From Acidovorax soli (GTDB lineage Bacteria; Pseudomonadota; Gammaproteobacteria; Burkholderiales; Burkholderiaceae_C), in NCBI RefSeq assembly GCF_900107605.1, contig NZ_FNQJ01000001.1, positions 1 through 64,000 on the forward strand: DNA of 64,000 bases, in the 5' to 3' direction. The notes below the pieces were generated by a model. That model searched no databases and was not told the origin of the DNA. It worked only from the letters and a program-made list of their open reading frames with translations. Within the stretch, counting starts at the first letter, position 1. Each line of letters starts with the position of its first letter. This document shows, one piece after another, positions 33,335 through 41,197 of the stretch. The position numbers and the translations under genes were made by a program.

Positions 33335-34392
33335 AGATTGTTCTGGTGACGGATGCGTGGCATCCGCAGGTGAATGGGGTGGTGACCACTCTTGTGGAGT
33401 TGGTGCAGCAACTGCAGGGGCTGGGGCACGAAGTCCATGTGATTCACCCAGGCCAGTTTCGCACCCGCCCTTGTCCCGGCTATTCAGGCATCGATCTCGC
33501 GGTTCGACCGGCAGCGTCTTTGGGGCGCGCCATGGACGCCATCAAGCCGGACGCCATCCACCTCGCCACGGAGGGGCCTCTTGGATGGGCTGCCCGAGGC
33601 TATTGTCTGCGCCACAAACTGGCTTTCACCACGGCATTTCACACGCGATTTCCTGAAATATTGAATGCAGCCGTGCGTGTTCCGCTGGCATGGGGCTATG
33701 CATTGTTCAGGCACTTCCATCGTCCGTCCTCGGGAATCATGGTGCCCACGCAAGGAGTCCTGCAAATGCTGGAGCGTCGTGGGTTTCGCAATTTGCGCCA
33801 GTGGACCCACGGTGTGGATACGCAGGCGTTCCCTTTCCAGGGGGAGGCTTCACCCAGCCCCCTGGTTGGCGCATTGGCCCATCCCGTGAGCCTGTATGTG
33901 GGTCGCGTTTCGTACGAAAAGAACATTGAGTCCTTCCTGCAGATCAGGATGCCCGGCACCAAGATTGTGTGCGGCGTGGGTCCATTGGAGCAGCGGTTGA
34001 AGGAGCGTTATCCCGAGGTGCGGTGGGTGGGCCTGCTGGATCGGCAATCCCTTGCAGCACTGTATGCCTGTGCCGATGTGTTCGTATTTCCCAGCCGCTC
34101 AGAGACCTTTGGGTTGGTCATGCTGGAGGCCATGTCCTGCGGAACCCCCGTGGCGGCGTTTCCGGTGGATGGTCCGCTGGAAGTCCTGGGGGCTCTGGAT
34201 CCACAAGGCGTGCGGGGCGGTGTTCTGCATGAAGACCTGCTTTCGGCATGCCAGGCAGCATTGGCTGTGCCGCGTCACGAGGCCCGTCGCCGGGCGCTGG
34301 ATTTCACCTGGGCCAATGCAACAAAACTCTTCGTTCAGCATCTGGTTCCCGCCCGATCAGATGGGTTGTTGCATCTTATGTCTGTCACATAA
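33331..34392 (+). CDS. GT4 family glycosyltransferase (candidate Agt, glycolipid synthesis)
   Basis: A 353-residue GT-B glycosyltransferase. The N-terminal MKIVLVTDAWHPQVNGVVTT with a glycine-rich acceptor loop and the C-terminal EX7E donor motif in SRSETFGLVMLEAMSCGTP are typical of GT4 diacylglycerol or mannosyl transferases. Next to a PlcP-like phospholipase, the likely substrate is diacylglycerol, with a UDP- or GDP-sugar donor, giving a phosphorus-free glycolipid as Agt does in marine bacteria. ATG 33331 is translationally coupled to the upstream gene by ATGA; the open frame extends farther upstream but only as overlap. No transmembrane segment is evident, so peripheral membrane binding is expected. 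Confidence 0.72.
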   Translation: MKIVLVTDAWHPQVNGVVTTLVELVQQLQGLGHEVHVIHPGQFRTRPCPGYSGIDLAVRPAASLGRAMDAIKPDAIHLATEGPLGWAARGYCLRHKLAFTTAFHTRFPEILNAAVRVPLAWGYALFRHFHRPSSGIMVPTQGVLQMLERRGFRNLRQWTHGVDTQAFPFQGEASPSPLVGALAHPVSLYVGRVSYEKNIESFLQIRMPGTKIVCGVGPLEQRLKERYPEVRWVGLLDRQSLAALYACADVFVFPSRSETFGLVMLEAMSCGTPVAAFPVDGPLEVLGALDPQGVRGGVLHEDLLSACQAALAVPRHEARRRALDFTWANATKLFVQHLVPARSDGLLHLMSVT

Positions 34393-34405
34393 AGCGCCAT
34401 ATGAA

Positions 34406-34439
34406 TTGACACAAGAATGTCATATTCGTATTGAATACT
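34406..34439 (+). promoter_or_regulatory. Candidate PhoB box and -10 of ppk
   Basis: TTGACAC (34406-34412), spacer AAGA, ATGTCAT (34417-34423) form a 7-4-7 box; ten bases later AATACT (34434-34439) matches a -10. Geometry equals that at pstS. Transcription would begin near 34446, favouring the ATG at 34473 over an upstream in-frame TTG at 34431. Confidence 0.6.
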
Positions 34440-34472
34440 GGGAAAGTCTGTACAACCCCTGATTGCGTGCCC

Positions 34473-36665
34473 ATGTCTCCACTGTCCCCTGACGCTGCCG
34501 TGGCCCCATCGCGCGCCAAACTACCTGTCGTCGCAGCGGGTTCTGGCGCCGCAGAAATACTGGATCCGCAGCCCGCAGCACCGGTGGCGCAACTTTCTGT
34601 GGTGGAGCTTCTGGACAGGGACCACAGCATTCTGGCCTTCAATGAGCGTGTGTTCGATTGGGCTGTCCGGACCGACGTGCCGCTGCTGGAACGGCTGCGC
34701 TATCTTTGCATCGTGTCTTCCAATCTGGATGAGTTCTTTGAGGTGAGGGCTGCGCCGCACATCACCGCAGCCAAAAACGGAGAGACCAAGGGTCTCTACA
34801 CCGAAGCATCATTCGAGGCCCTGTCGGTCTTGGCGCACGACCTGGTGGCGCGGCAATATGCTCTGTACAACGAATCCCTGGTTCCGGCTTTTGCAGCGCA
34901 CGGAATTCGCATTGTTCCGCATGGTGAGCGCTCAGCTATCCAGAAGCGCTGGGTGCACGACTATTTCATGCGCGAAGTGCGGCCGCTGCTCATTCCCGTG
35001 GGGCTGGATCCTGCCCATCCATTTCCGCAGGTCGCCAACAAATCCTTGAATTTCATCGTGCGACTCAAGGGGCGCGATGCGTTTGGGCGTGAAAACGAAA
35101 TTGCCATTGTCAAGGTCCCCCGCGCCTTGCCGCGGCTTGTTCGCATGCCGCCGAAGGTTGCACCCAAGGAGGCCTTGTTCGTCAGTCTCTCCAGTATCGT
35201 GCGGGCGCACCTGCATGACCTTTTCCCGGGGCGGGAGGTCACCGAGTTTTCGCAGTTCCGCGTGACCCGCCATTCCGATCTGGCACTCGATGAAGAGGAC
35301 GTCCGCAACCTGAGAACGGCACTGCGCCAGGGCTTGCAGCATCGCCACTATGGCCAGGCGGTTCGGTTGGAAGTTTCTGCCGGCTGTTCGGCGTTTCTTT
35401 CGAACTTTTTGCTTGAGCAGTTTGAATTGCCCGCTGCCGCGCTTTACCGTGTCAGTGGGCCGGTCAATCTGGTGCGCCTGACCCAGTTGGTGGATCTGGT
35501 CAACGATCCCGCGTTGCTGTTTTCCCCCTGGCGTTCTGCCTGGCCGCGGCAGATTCAGCCCGGTGTTTCCATCCTGGAGCAATTGCGGCACCGCGATATC
35601 TTGATGCACCAGCCGTTCGAGAGCTTTGACGGTTTGCTGGCCTTTCTGCGCGAGGCGGTCAATGACCCCCAGGTGCTGGTTATCAAGCAGACCATTTACC
35701 GCACCGGTTCAGACTCTGAGCTCATGGATCTGTTGACCGAGGCAGTGCGCCGCGGCAAGGAGGTCATGGCCGTGGTGGAACTCAAGGCGCGCTTTGACGA
35801 AGAAGCCAATATCAACTGGGCTGAAGCGCTGGAATCCATTGGTGCCCAGGTGGTGTACGGTGTGGTGGGGCTCAAGACACATGCCAAGATGCTGCTGGTC
35901 ACCAGGCGGGAGGGGCGTCAGCTTCGTCGCTATGGCCATTTGTCCACGGGCAACTACAACATGCGCACCGCGCGCCTGTACACCGACCTGAGCTATCTCA
36001 CCGCGGACGAAGAAACCACCGCCGACATGGATGGGGTGTTCAACCATCTGGCCAGTCAGAATCGCCCACCCAGGTTGCGCAGGCTGCTGTTGGCGCCGTT
36101 TCACCTGCACCGCCGCATGCTGGAAAAAATTGAGCAGGTGGGGCTGGCAGCCAGCCGAGGAGAAGATGCGCGCATTGTGGCCAAAATGAACGCCCTGACG
36201 GATGAAGCGTTGATCCGGGCGCTGATCCTTGCCGGGCAGCGCGGTGCTCGGATTGACCTCATTGTGCGGGGTGCCTGCATGCTGCCGGCCCAGTTGCCAG
36301 GAGTCACTGAAAACATCCGGGTGCGCTCGGTGATTGGCCGTTTTTTGGAGCACACACGGGTGTTCTATTTCCGCTCAGGCAGCCAGGAAGATTTGTACCT
36401 GTCCAGCGCCGACTGGATGAACCGCAACATGATGCGGCGGGTGGAACTGGCCTGGCCCGTGACGGACCCGGTTTTGCGTCAGCAGATCGTGGACGAATGC
36501 CTGGTCGCCTATCTTCATGACGACAAGGACGCCTGGATGCTCAAGGCGGATGGAACCTATGAGCGCGCCAGCCAGCCTATCGCCGGCCAGGGGGCTCAGA
36601 ATGCACTGATGGTGCGATACGGCGGCATGTCGGCTGCGGCTCTGCAGGATCAGGGAGCGGCGTGA
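34473..36665 (+). CDS. ppk: Polyphosphate kinase 1
   Basis: PPK1 (730 residues) reversibly polymerises the gamma-phosphate of ATP into polyphosphate. The N domain begins with LDRDHSILAFNERVFDWA near residue 45; the catalytic core holds the phosphorylated His in GLKTHAKMLLVTRREG and the second His region near the C-terminus. The N-terminal 40 residues are an Ala/Pro-rich extension absent from E. coli PPK (688). ATG 34473 lacks a clear ribosome binding site but is the first start after the predicted transcription start. Its stop overlaps sixA (TGATG). Confidence 0.95.
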   Translation: MSPLSPDAAVAPSRAKLPVVAAGSGAAEILDPQPAAPVAQLSVVELLDRDHSILAFNERVFDWAVRTDVPLLERLRYLCIVSSNLDEFFEVRAAPHITAAKNGETKGLYTEASFEALSVLAHDLVARQYALYNESLVPAFAAHGIRIVPHGERSAIQKRWVHDYFMREVRPLLIPVGLDPAHPFPQVANKSLNFIVRLKGRDAFGRENEIAIVKVPRALPRLVRMPPKVAPKEALFVSLSSIVRAHLHDLFPGREVTEFSQFRVTRHSDLALDEEDVRNLRTALRQGLQHRHYGQAVRLEVSAGCSAFLSNFLLEQFELPAAALYRVSGPVNLVRLTQLVDLVNDPALLFSPWRSAWPRQIQPGVSILEQLRHRDILMHQPFESFDGLLAFLREAVNDPQVLVIKQTIYRTGSDSELMDLLTEAVRRGKEVMAVVELKARFDEEANINWAEALESIGAQVVYGVVGLKTHAKMLLVTRREGRQLRRYGHLSTGNYNMRTARLYTDLSYLTADEETTADMDGVFNHLASQNRPPRLRRLLLAPFHLHRRMLEKIEQVGLAASRGEDARIVAKMNALTDEALIRALILAGQRGARIDLIVRGACMLPAQLPGVTENIRVRSVIGRFLEHTRVFYFRSGSQEDLYLSSADWMNRNMMRRVELAWPVTDPVLRQQIVDECLVAYLHDDKDAWMLKADGTYERASQPIAGQGAQNALMVRYGGMSAAALQDQGAA

Positions 36666-37126
36666 TGGACCTCATCCTCTGGCGTCACGCCGAAGCCGAG
36701 GAGGCGGCTGATGGTGTGGATGATGCGGCGCGTCCTCTTACGCCGCGAGGCGAGAAGCAGGCGGCACGCATGGCAGCCTGGCTGGACCGGCAATTGCCGG
36801 AAGGTTTGAGGGTGCTCGCAAGCCCGGCTCGGCGTACGGAGCAGACGGCCAGGGCTTTGGGGCGCAAGTTCAAGATGCGTGCCGAGCTTCTGCCCGGGGG
36901 CAGCGTGCAGGACTTGCTGGAACTGGCCCAGTGGCCGCGTGCCCGTGGAGCCGTGCTGATCATCGGGCATCAGCCTGTGCTCGGACAGGCGATTGCTCAA
37001 TTGCTGGAAATGCAATCACCCGAATGCACCGTGCGCAAGGGCGCCGTGTGGTGGCTCCGCCAGCGCCAAAGACTGGACCATAGCCAGACCGTGCTCATGA
37101 CAGTGCAGTCCCCGGAATTCCTCTGA
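36665..37126 (+). CDS. sixA: Phosphohistidine phosphatase SixA
   Basis: A 153-residue histidine phosphatase-superfamily protein. The catalytic motif is seen as LILWRHAEAEE at the N-terminus with the RHG-type Arg-His pair, and a second His in IIGHQPVLG. SixA removes phosphate from phosphohistidine in Hpt domains and the nitrogen PTS. ATG 36665 overlaps the ppk stop, so the phosphatase is co-expressed with the kinase; a GTG three bases upstream is an alternative start. It ends 35 bp from the convergent next gene. Confidence 0.88.
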   Translation: MDLILWRHAEAEEAADGVDDAARPLTPRGEKQAARMAAWLDRQLPEGLRVLASPARRTEQTARALGRKFKMRAELLPGGSVQDLLELAQWPRARGAVLIIGHQPVLGQAIAQLLEMQSPECTVRKGAVWWLRQRQRLDHSQTVLMTVQSPEFL

Positions 37127-37161
37127 CCTGCAATCACCGGGCCATTCCGGTACTGTCCAGC

Positions 37162-37680
37162 TCACTTGCCTTGCTTGCGGACTGTTTTTGCCGAGGGCTT
37201 GGCGGCTGGGGTCTCCGCTTTGGGACGCCCCGTCTTGATGGATGGAACCGCTTGCAAGGCATTGCGCAGGGCCGCGTCCGACAGCCCTGCCAGCACCTTC
37301 AGACCGGCGCGCAGCAGTTCGCTTTTCTTGGCTGGCTGGGCGAGCAAGTTCGCGCGTTGCTTGAGTGTCTCGATGACGGCGTACTCGTCCTTGGGGATGG
37401 TGAAGCTGTCGCGAACCAGTTTGGGCTTTTTGGCGCGAACTTCCTTGGCTTGCAAGGCGGGCGCAGGCGCTGGTGCTGCCTTGGCTGGAGCGGGCGTTGC
37501 CGAACGCTTGACGGGTTTGGCCGGTGCCTTTTTGGCAATTGTCTTGGGTTGACTCGTCGCTGATGTCTTTGCACCGGCCGCGGTTGCCGTTGCAACGGTG
37601 CTCGCTGCTGCGGTCTTGGCGGCAGGTTGTGTGGGTGTTGTGCTGGCGTTTTGGCCTGGAACAGTGCTGGAGGTGTTCAT
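37162..37680 (-). CDS. Ala/Lys/Pro-rich protein with ribbon-helix-helix-like domain
   Basis: A 172-residue protein of unknown function. Residues 1-84 are low-complexity Ala, Thr, Pro and Lys, resembling histone H1-like tails. Residues 85-150 form a compact conserved-looking block, VRDSFTIPKDEYAVIETLKQ through LLRAGLKVLAGLSD, with the strand-helix-helix pattern of MetJ/Arc-type DNA binding. The C-terminus is again Lys/Ala-rich. A perfect 33-bp palindrome begins 13 bp upstream of the ATG, an obvious candidate operator for autoregulation. It lies between ppx and the convergent ppk-sixA operon. A nucleoid- or polyphosphate-binding role is speculation. Confidence 0.7.
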   Translation of the reverse strand: MNTSSTVPGQNASTTPTQPAAKTAAASTVATATAAGAKTSATSQPKTIAKKAPAKPVKRSATPAPAKAAPAPAPALQAKEVRAKKPKLVRDSFTIPKDEYAVIETLKQRANLLAQPAKKSELLRAGLKVLAGLSDAALRNALQAVPSIKTGRPKAETPAAKPSAKTVRKQGK

Positions 37681-37692
37681 GGTGAATGAATG

Positions 37693-37725
37693 AATAAACG
37701 GTATAAACAGTTTATACCGTTTATT
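37693..37725. promoter_or_regulatory. 33-bp perfect palindromic operator
   Basis: Arms AATAAACGGTATAAAC (37693-37708) and its exact complement (37710-37725) surround a single central base. Each arm also repeats TAAAC at a 9-bp step. On the minus strand TATAAA within it could be a -10, so binding would block transcription. It separates the ppx 3' end from the RHH-like gene. No T-run follows, so it is not a typical terminator. Confidence 0.75.
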
Positions 37726-37733
37726 GCATCACG

Positions 37734-39215
37734 TCACCCAAGTCTGAGTTCCAGCTCCCAGGGCGTTTTTTGCCAGGCTACCAGTTCTTCCCGCAGCAGG
37801 TAGGCCGATTGGGGGTAGGCAGCCGTCCATCCGGCCCGGGTGCTGACGGTGTGGCGCGTGCCCAGTGTCTGCAAGGACAGGCCTTCCACATCCGGGTCGC
37901 GTCGTGCATGGCAGAGCGCGACCGCCATGCGCAAACTCAACAATTGCAGGGCAAAGCCAGGGTCGTTGATCAGGGCTGCCTCCAGCTTGCGGACTTTGCC
38001 CCGCTGCCCCAGCACCAGCGCCCCGAGCCTGTGCAGTTCGGACACGGCAAACCCTGCCGCGTCGGTGTGATCCAGGATGTAGGCGCCATGGCGGTGGTAT
38101 TCGCTGTGAGAGATGATGCCGCCAATCTCGTGCAGGCGAGCGGCCCATTGCAGCTTCCGTGCTGCGCGCTCGCTGTTCTGGGGCGCCGCCTGGGTGAAGA
38201 GGTCGGAGGCAACGCGTGCCACCCGTTCGGCCTGTGCTGCGTCCACCGAGAAACGCTGCATGAGGCCTTTCACCGTGGTGGTTCTCAAGTCGGTCTCGGG
38301 CTGCTCGCGGTCCAGCAGGTCGTAGAGTGCGCCCTGGCGCAGCGCGCCCTGGGCCACTTGCATCTGCCGGATCTCGAGAAGATCAAAAACAGCCCGCAGC
38401 ACGCTGATACCTCCGCCAATCACTGCCCGCCGGTCTTCCTTGAGCCCCTCCAGGCGAACGCGATCTGCATGGTGCGCGCGCAGCAGGCGGTCATGCAGCC
38501 ATTCCAGTCCTTCCAGGGTGATCAGCCCCTGCGGGCCACCCGCGGCAAAGAGGATGTCGCCTACTGCTCCAGCCGTACCCGAAGACCCATAAGCGATATC
38601 CCAGGTTTCTGGCCGGAATGTGCCAAGGGCCTCATCGAGCACCGCCTTGGCCGCGATTTCTGCGGCCATGAATGCCTGCCGTGTGAACTGGCCATTGGCA
38701 AAGTAGCGCGTGGACCATGCCACGCTGCCAACCCGGAACGAGGCCACCGTGTGGGGGTTGAATTGCTGGCCGAGAATGAACTCCGTGGACCTGCCGCCAA
38801 TGTCCACCACGAGCCGGCGTTCGTCCGATTGGGGTAGCAGGCGTGCAACCCCCTGGTAGATCAGCCGGGCTTCTTCCGGGCCTGACACCACATCGATGGG
38901 GTAGCCCAGAATTTCTCCACCGCGGATCAGGAAGTCTTCCCGGTTGCGGGCTTCGCGAAGGGTCTGGGTTGCCACGGCGCGCACTTGTGCGCGCTCAAAC
39001 CCCGCCAGGCGCTCGCCAAAGCGCGCCAGGCAATCCCAGCCGCGCTGCATGGCTTCGGGGGTGAGGTTGAATTCTTCGTCAAGGCCATTGCCCAGGCGCA
39101 CGGTTTCCTTGAGATATTCCATCCGTTGGATGTGACCGTGCTCGTAACGGCCGATTTCAAGGCGAAAGCTGTTCGATCCCAGATCGACAGCTGCGAGCAG
39201 TGTTCCGTTGTGCAT
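37734..39215 (-). CDS. ppx: Exopolyphosphatase (Ppx/GppA family)
   Basis: A 493-residue ASKHA-fold hydrolase that removes terminal phosphates from polyphosphate or from pppGpp. The N-terminal AAVDLGSNSFRLEIG and the VVDIGGRSTEFILG phosphate loops are present, with GSSGTAGAVGD and an HD-like C-terminal domain (RLHEIGGIISHSEYHRHG). The start is ATG 39215, which gives MHNGTLLAAVDLGSNSF; a longer frame from 39260 has no family support. It is on the strand opposite to ppk, separated by the RHH-like gene. Confidence 0.93.
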   Translation of the reverse strand: MHNGTLLAAVDLGSNSFRLEIGRYEHGHIQRMEYLKETVRLGNGLDEEFNLTPEAMQRGWDCLARFGERLAGFERAQVRAVATQTLREARNREDFLIRGGEILGYPIDVVSGPEEARLIYQGVARLLPQSDERRLVVDIGGRSTEFILGQQFNPHTVASFRVGSVAWSTRYFANGQFTRQAFMAAEIAAKAVLDEALGTFRPETWDIAYGSSGTAGAVGDILFAAGGPQGLITLEGLEWLHDRLLRAHHADRVRLEGLKEDRRAVIGGGISVLRAVFDLLEIRQMQVAQGALRQGALYDLLDREQPETDLRTTTVKGLMQRFSVDAAQAERVARVASDLFTQAAPQNSERAARKLQWAARLHEIGGIISHSEYHRHGAYILDHTDAAGFAVSELHRLGALVLGQRGKVRKLEAALINDPGFALQLLSLRMAVALCHARRDPDVEGLSLQTLGTRHTVSTRAGWTAAYPQSAYLLREELVAWQKTPWELELRLG

Positions 39216-39285
39216 GTTTCTGCGCGTGATGCGCTTGATCTCCAGCGGGCAGCATAGCACCCGCGCCCCTTTTCTCGGGCCTGTA

Positions 39286-40479
39286 TCAACCGATGATGCG
39301 CCCGTCCTGCGTCAGCATGCTTTGCGTGACGTAGGCGTTTGAACGCTTGGTTCCTTGATAGGCAACGGTATACCCGCCCACATTGACGTCGGCACGCCTT
39401 TGCAATGCCGAGAGCATGCTGGCGCGCGTCAATGGTCCTGAAATTCCGCCCAGGATTTCGGCGGTATAGCGCGCTGCAATGAACCCGGCCAGACCTTGCG
39501 GGGAGGGGGCCTCATCAAAGAATCGGCTTAGCGCGGCACGGTATGCGCGCACCACGGGCAGGCTGGATGTGATCAATGGAACGGGCTGGGTGGCAATGAT
39601 GGAGATGCCTTTGGGCGTGCCTCCCATCTGGGCCAGCACCTGCAGGTTCACATCGGCCAGGGCCACGACAAAGCACTGGCGGCCTGCCGGGGCAATCAGC
39701 TTGCTGGTGAATGCATGCAGCTCTGGTGTTCCGCCCACGAACAAGATGATGGTCTGGGTTGGATTGATGAGCTGATTCGCTGCCTGTCCTTCCGTGCCCG
39801 GAAGCGGCAATATCTGTGCCTGCAAACCCAGGCTCTTTGCTGCCTGGAAAACATAGGCTTGAGATTGGTGTTGTACCTGTGCGGAAGCAAACACCACGCC
39901 GATCTGCTTTACGCCCAGGGATGCATGGGTCTGGATGGCATGCGCTATCTGAATCTGGTGGCCCGGGAACACCTCGAACACTGTCTCTGCCTCGTTGTCG
40001 GTGACGGCGTTGTGCAGCCACGGGGCCACGAGCGCCAGGGGTGACGCCGAACCCGCCGAAGTCTGCAGGGCCACAAGCCCGGCGGCTGCGGCATTGCCCA
40101 CGCAACCAGACAGCGCTATGCACTCGGGTTGACGGTGGGCGGCCTGCCATGCGGCCGCGAGGCCTTGGGGGGTGCCATCGGTCTCGATGGTGACGTGCCG
40201 CACTGTCCGCCCGCGTACACCGCCGCGCGCATTCAGGTCTTGCCAGGCCGATCGGGAGCCCGCCAGAAAGTCGCGGCTCACATCCTGCTGGCCGAAAGTC
40301 AGGTCAACAATCTGGGCCACCACCAGCGAGCGTTCTCCGTCGCTGTTGCGAGGAGGGCTCGCCGAGGAGGGCTGGGCCATTACTTCGCCTGCCATGACGG
40401 CACTTGCAGCAGCGGACCATTGAATCCAGTGTCGGCGATTCAGTGAAACCGCGGGGAAGTCGGAGAAGTACATGGCCAT
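39286..40479 (-). CDS. Periplasmic substrate-binding protein (Peripla_BP_6/LivK type)
   Basis: A 397-residue extracellular ligand-binding receptor. The N-terminus has Arg-Arg followed by a hydrophobic stretch and a likely cleavage near VMAQ (about residue 36), compatible with Tat or Sec export. The mature part shows the type I periplasmic-binding fold (VVAQIVDLTFGQQDVSRDFLAG near 52). No ABC permease or ATPase is adjacent, so it is an orphan receptor. Only 18 bp separate it from the fasciclin gene upstream, so both are probably transcribed from the PhoB-like promoter at 41034-41067. Ligand unknown. ATG 40473 is an alternative start. Confidence 0.75.
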   Translation of the reverse strand: MAMYFSDFPAVSLNRRHWIQWSAAASAVMAGEVMAQPSSASPPRNSDGERSLVVAQIVDLTFGQQDVSRDFLAGSRSAWQDLNARGGVRGRTVRHVTIETDGTPQGLAAAWQAAHRQPECIALSGCVGNAAAAGLVALQTSAGSASPLALVAPWLHNAVTDNEAETVFEVFPGHQIQIAHAIQTHASLGVKQIGVVFASAQVQHQSQAYVFQAAKSLGLQAQILPLPGTEGQAANQLINPTQTIILFVGGTPELHAFTSKLIAPAGRQCFVVALADVNLQVLAQMGGTPKGISIIATQPVPLITSSLPVVRAYRAALSRFFDEAPSPQGLAGFIAARYTAEILGGISGPLTRASMLSALQRRADVNVGGYTVAYQGTKRSNAYVTQSMLTQDGRIIG

Positions 40480-40497
40480 GGAAGCTCTGAGCGGTGC

Positions 40498-40989
40498 TTA
40501 TTTCTTCGGCGGCATCAGCACGCGGTCCACCACATGCACCACGCCATTGGTGGCCGCGATGTCGGCTTGCTCCACCATGGCGTCTTCCACGGTCACGAAC
40601 GTGCCAGCGCGCGCCAGTGCGACGTTTGCGCCCTGCACGGTCTTGAAATTACCTGGCTTCACTTCTGCAGAGGCCAGGCGCGATGGCACGATGTGGTAGC
40701 TGAGCACGGATTTCAGCAACGCTTTGTCTTGCTTGAGTGCTTCCAGGGTCTTGGCGGGAACTGCTTTGAATGCCGCATCGGACGGCGCAAAAACGGTGTA
40801 GGGGCCTGCAGCCTTGAGGGTGTCCGTCAGGCCGGCTTCTGCAACCAGGGTATTGAAAGTCTGCAGCGAGGGGGTCTTGGCGACCGTGTCGGCCAGCGTC
40901 TGGGATGTTGGGGCGTGCGTGGCGCAGGCGCCCAGAGCGGTCACTGCCACCAGGGCGATGGCAGATTGAAGTGCATGACGGCGAAACAT
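40498..40989 (-). CDS. Fasciclin-domain lipoprotein
   Basis: A 163-residue lipoprotein with one FAS1 domain. The signal peptide ends in a lipobox, VTALGAC (Cys near residue 22). The domain carries the FAS1 blocks TFNTLVAEAGLTDTL, YTVFAPSDAAFKAVP, LLKSVLSYHIVPSR and NGVVHVVDRVLMPPK. FAS1 proteins mediate adhesion or surface interactions; the role here is unknown. The start at 40989 has AGGAG upstream. A minus-strand PhoB-like box with a correctly spaced -10 lies 45-78 bp upstream. Confidence 0.85.
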   Translation of the reverse strand: MFRRHALQSAIALVAVTALGACATHAPTSQTLADTVAKTPSLQTFNTLVAEAGLTDTLKAAGPYTVFAPSDAAFKAVPAKTLEALKQDKALLKSVLSYHIVPSRLASAEVKPGNFKTVQGANVALARAGTFVTVEDAMVEQADIAATNGVVHVVDRVLMPPKK

Positions 40990-41033
40990 GGAATTCTCCT
41001 GGAAGTAGATAGCCGACGCATGTCGGTCGCAGG

Positions 41034-41067
41034 AGACTACGCAACGGCCGTGACAAAAATATGACGA
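41034..41067 (-). promoter_or_regulatory. PhoB-like box and -10 of the fasciclin operon
   Basis: On the minus strand TCGTCAT, ATTT, TTGTCAC (41067 down to 41050) form a 7-4-7 Pho box; exactly ten bases later TAGTCT (41039-41034) resembles a -10. The same geometry is used by the divergent pstS promoter 60 bp away. Confidence 0.65.
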
Positions 41068-41125
41068 TTTGATTCAATACGGCCCCGTGGGAACGGGAAA
41101 ATAGGTGTGTGACAGGTATTGGTAA

Positions 41126-41159
41126 ATGTCACGGTGTTGTCATATATGACACCTAGAGT
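41126..41159 (+). promoter_or_regulatory. Pho box and -10 of pstS
   Basis: ATGTCAC (41126-41132), GGTG, TTGTCAT (41137-41143) form a PhoB box close to consensus; ten bases later TAGAGT (41154-41159) is the -10. Transcription would start near 41166, 32 bp before the pstS ATG. PhoB is encoded in the same operon. Confidence 0.82.
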
Positions 41160-41197
41160 CGCGGCATCCCAACTTTTTCAACCCAAAAGGTATCTTC

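Noticed and set aside
34382-34400. TCTGTCACATAA at the end of the GT4 gene as a Pho box
   Set aside because: Only one half-site fits; the partner 11 bp away does not, and the bases are the last codons of the gene. The 7-4-7 site at 34406 is better.
34431-34472. TTG start for ppk adding 14 residues
   Set aside because: It lies at the predicted -10, upstream of the expected transcription start, and has no ribosome binding site.
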